This document shows positions 61,669-64,000 of a DNA stretch of 64,000 bases, piece by piece (the stretch's first letter is position 1; each line of letters opens with the position of its first letter). Position numbers and translations under genes: made by a program. This DNA is from Bacillus_BD sp050389805 (GTDB lineage: Bacteria > Bacillota > Bacilli > Bacillales > Cytobacillaceae), in NCBI RefSeq assembly GCF_050389805.1, contig NZ_CP130945.1:992001-1056000 (forward strand), in the 5' to 3' direction. Below the pieces are notes generated by a model. The model searched no databases. It was not told the origin of the DNA and saw only the letters and a program-made list of their open reading frames with translations.

Positions 61669-63168
61669 ATGTTTACCGTTTATAAGAAAAAACCTTTTAC
61701 AGAAGCTCACGAAGCTATAATTATTGGGTTATTTGATAAACCAGTAAAATTTGAAGAAAAATTAGAAGAATTGGATGAGGCTTTCTCTGGTGAATTAACG
61801 GAGCTCGTGAAGAGTGGTGACATTTCAGCCCGAATAGAACAGACAGCTAAAATACATACATTCGGAAAGGTACCTAGTAAACGTTTATATTTTATTGGTT
61901 TGGGAAAAGAAAAAAATACTTCATTTGAAGAAATTAGAGAATCCTTTGGCACTATTTTTAAAAAAGTTCAGAAGGATAAAATAGAAGAGGTTGCTGTATA
62001 TTTAGATTCTTTTACTACGGAATCCATCGATGCTTTAGATGCCGCCCATGCTTTAAGTGAAGCATTTGCATTATCTACCTATCAATTTGAGAATTATAAA
62101 CAAAAACCAAATGAGCCTGAAAAACAAATACAGCGAATCATGGTGTATTTAGAAGATGTTGAGGTTGAGGATATTAAGGCGGCTCTAACCGTTGGATATT
62201 CGTTTGGAAAAGGTACAAATTCAGCGCGAACACTTGTAAATACCCCTGGGAATTTATTAACAGCCTCTGACTTAGCAGAATATGCGAAAGAATTAGGTGA
62301 GAAATATTTATTTGAAGTAGAAATTTTAGAAAAAGAAGATATGCTGAAACTTGGCATGGGTGCGATGTTAGCTGTGAATCAAGGTTCAACAGAGCCACCT
62401 AAGATGATTGTTTTAAAGTATCAAGGTAAAGAAGAGTGGACGGACGTAATTGGCTTAGTTGGAAAAGGGATTACCTTTGATACAGGTGGATATTCACTTA
62501 AAACGAAAGCTGGAATTGTTGGGATGAAAACCGACATGGGGGGTGCGGCAGCTGTACTTGGAGCCATGGAAGTGATTGGGGAATTGAAGCCTGAACAAAA
62601 TGTCGTCGCAGTTATCCCATCAACGGATAATATGATTAGCGGTGAAGCGCTTAAGCCAGACGATGTGATTATATCTATGAGCGGTAAAACAATAGAAGTA
62701 TTAAATACGGATGCAGAAGGGAGACTTGTGTTAGCTGATGCGGTAACGTATGCAAAGCATCATGGTGCCAACTATCTTGTTGACGTGGCAACCTTAACAG
62801 GTGGTGTCATTACAGCCCTTGGAACGGAAACAACAGGTGCCATAACCAATAATGAGGAATGGTTCGAACAAGTCCTAGAAGCTTCTTTTGAAGCAGGTGA
62901 ACCGATTTGGCGTTTACCTTTATTTGAAAAAGATAAACAGCGCGTTCGGAATAGTAAGATCGCTGATTTAAATAATTCCCCTGGTAGTGAAGGTCACGCC
63001 ATTATGGGTGGAGCCTTTATTGGAGAATTTGCAGAAAATACGCCATGGGTACATTTAGACATTGCAGGAACGGCGACAACGAAAAAAGATACCAATCTAG
63101 GACCATCTGGTGCTACAGGTGTGATGGTAAGGACATTAGCGCTGATTGTAGAAAGATTTGAATCATAG
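61669..63168 (+). CDS. pepA: Leucyl aminopeptidase PepA (M17)
   Basis: This 499-residue M17 aminopeptidase has an N-terminal macro-like domain and a C-terminal catalytic domain with GLVGKGITFDTGGYSLKTK, DMGGAAAVLGAM, the metal-site motif VLNTDAEGRLVLADAVTYAK and the C-terminal WVHLDIAGTATTKK. Metal-binding Lys, Asp and Glu residues are intact. It hydrolyses N-terminal leucine and other residues in the cytoplasm. TAAGGAGGG ribosome site. Confidence 0.95.
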   Translation: MFTVYKKKPFTEAHEAIIIGLFDKPVKFEEKLEELDEAFSGELTELVKSGDISARIEQTAKIHTFGKVPSKRLYFIGLGKEKNTSFEEIRESFGTIFKKVQKDKIEEVAVYLDSFTTESIDALDAAHALSEAFALSTYQFENYKQKPNEPEKQIQRIMVYLEDVEVEDIKAALTVGYSFGKGTNSARTLVNTPGNLLTASDLAEYAKELGEKYLFEVEILEKEDMLKLGMGAMLAVNQGSTEPPKMIVLKYQGKEEWTDVIGLVGKGITFDTGGYSLKTKAGIVGMKTDMGGAAAVLGAMEVIGELKPEQNVVAVIPSTDNMISGEALKPDDVIISMSGKTIEVLNTDAEGRLVLADAVTYAKHHGANYLVDVATLTGGVITALGTETTGAITNNEEWFEQVLEASFEAGEPIWRLPLFEKDKQRVRNSKIADLNNSPGSEGHAIMGGAFIGEFAENTPWVHLDIAGTATTKKDTNLGPSGATGVMVRTLALIVERFES

Positions 63169-63173
63169 AAAGG

Positions 63174-63203
63174 GAAAGGAGGAGGCTTAAGGTCTCCTTT
63201 TTT
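63174..63203 (+). terminator. Terminator after pepA
   Basis: The imperfect stem AAAGGAGGA/TCTCCTTTT is followed by TTTCTTT. Confidence 0.55.
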
Positions 63204-63229
63204 CTTTATCAAGTAATAATCGATCGCTA

Positions 63230-63499
63230 TCATGAATGGAGTTTCTTTAACCTCTCTAGTAAATCCATATAATGATTAGCACTGATGAATTCTCCATTTG
63301 CAAATGCATAGGATTTCTCGTTGCAGCGTTTACAATGACTTAAACACTCAAATTCTTTCACAGAAACAGTACTTTGATTCACAAATTGACTAAAAAGAGG
63401 CTGGCTCTCTTGATCTAAAAAACGATCTAAATTATTTTGGCAGAATTCAAGTTTTAAAACCTTCTTTTTTCCAAAAAATTTCTGTATTAACGTGCCCAT
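63230..63499 (-). CDS. DUF1450 protein, second paralogue
   Basis: The 89-residue protein has KLEFCQNNLDRF and ECLSHCKRCNEKSYAFANGE, the same Cys spacing (Cys, then C-x3-C-x2-C) as YuzB at 54461. Function unknown. It is preceded by a GGAGGATC ribosome site. Confidence 0.78.
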   Translation of the reverse strand: MGTLIQKFFGKKKVLKLEFCQNNLDRFLDQESQPLFSQFVNQSTVSVKEFECLSHCKRCNEKSYAFANGEFISANHYMDLLERLKKLHS

Positions 63500-63775
63500 A
63501 ATGGATCCTCCTAACGTTCAAGCTATCATACTTACAATATAGCAGGAATCTATATTGCAGAGTCAAGAGAAAGGACTTTTTTTTAGGGTATTTAAGGTCT
63601 GTAGTGTGAACAAGAACGAATAGCGTTGCTATTAAACCATTATGCATAATATACCAATTTGTAAAATGATCACATATATTTTTGGATAAGTTTGTTCCAA
63701 ATTTCAATAATTTTGCATATGAAGTAATATATAGAATCCTGTTTATTAGGGATTAAGATAAAGGAGGTAATGCAG

Positions 63776-63979
63776 ATGTACGGGTATAGAAACCCTCAAT
63801 ATGAGCAAAGAGGATTATTTCTTGCTCCTCTAGTTGGTGGGCTTATTGGCGGCTTTGTGGGAGGAGCCATTTCTCGCCCATTCGGAGCATATCCAGGAGC
63901 CTTTGGAGGCTACCCACCATACCCAGGCTTTTATGGCCAAATCCCACCATACTACGGATATCCAGGTTACTTTTATTAA
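63776..63979 (+). CDS. Small Gly/Pro/Tyr-rich coat-like protein
   Basis: The 67-residue protein has a hydrophobic glycine-rich middle (LVGGLIGGFVGGAIS) and a Tyr/Pro/Gly tail (PGFYGQIPPYYGYPGY). Such proteins are frequent in Bacillus spore coats. ATG at 63776 is eight bases after AAAGGAGG; ATG 63770 overlaps it. Function inferred from composition only. Confidence 0.65.
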   Translation: MYGYRNPQYEQRGLFLAPLVGGLIGGFVGGAISRPFGAYPGAFGGYPPYPGFYGQIPPYYGYPGYFY

Positions 63980-63988
63980 AATAAAAAG

Positions 63989-64000
63989 GGTGACAGGCAC
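63989..64000 (+). repeat. Left arm of a hairpin-family terminator cut by the window end
   Basis: GGGTGACAGGCAC at the right edge equals the left arm of the hairpin at 39727. The window ends before the second arm. Confidence 0.5.

Noticed and set aside
63447..63707. Minus-strand ORF of 86 codons
   Set aside because: It overlaps the DUF1450 gene and its upstream region and has no ribosome site.

Overview
The window is a low-GC chromosome segment from an endospore-forming member of the Bacillaceae. The evidence is strong AGGAGG ribosome binding sites, two CotF-like coat proteins, LytH, YunB and YutH homologues, an S-box SAM riboswitch, and gene order matching the Bacillus subtilis yus/suf, yun, yut and yum/yui neighbourhoods. 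The genus cannot be fixed from the sequence alone. Gene symbols are by recognition of families and synteny; no database search was run.

Layout. 1-2606 (minus): tungstate uptake genes tupB (partial) and tupA behind a HTH/periplasmic-binding-protein regulator. 2939-5141: a RodA/FtsW-family protein, a structured intergenic element and three small spore-type genes. 5418-13372: fatty-acid beta-oxidation operon fadN-fadA-fadE, then yusI, gcvH, yusF, yusE and a yusD-like gene. 13478-17607: metY, an S-box riboswitch and the methionine ABC transporter metNPQ. 17925-23178: the Fe-S assembly operon sufCDSUB.

23149-34288 is an 11.1 kb genomic island inserted at the 3' end of sufB. A 30-bp perfect direct repeat of the sufB tail marks both ends (23149-23178 and 34259-34288). 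A decayed tyrosine integrase lies just inside the left end. The cargo is an arsenic-type module in which most units carry an ATCAA-N6-TTGAT operator: ArsR, an ArsD-like protein, a SufS-like cysteine desulfurase with a four-cysteine insert, an ArsI C-As lyase fused to an ArsD-like domain, a SAM methyltransferase, an ArsM-type methyltransferase, a CobW GTPase, an aquaglyceroporin, a SigZ-like ECF sigma factor and a Cys-rich DUF2703 protein. There is no ArsB/Acr3 pump and no cargo ArsC, so this looks like an organoarsenical or thiol-chemistry module rather than a classical ars operon. It is the best candidate in the window for an undescribed system.

34293-64000 is mostly conserved Bacillus backbone: an approximately 50-bp tandem repeat array, yunE, yunD, yunC, HD-GYP and EAL cyclic-di-GMP proteins, yunB, lytH, lipA, yutD-yutH, hom-thrC-thrB, Fe-S accessory genes (yutI, yutM), two NADH dehydrogenase-like flavoproteins (yutJ, yumB), a PadR/HAAS pair, yuiB-yuiC-yuiD and pepA. 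Two kinds of dispersed intergenic repeat (an approximately 150-200 bp degenerate element and a short GACAGGCACCTTCCA-type hairpin) are scattered through the backbone.
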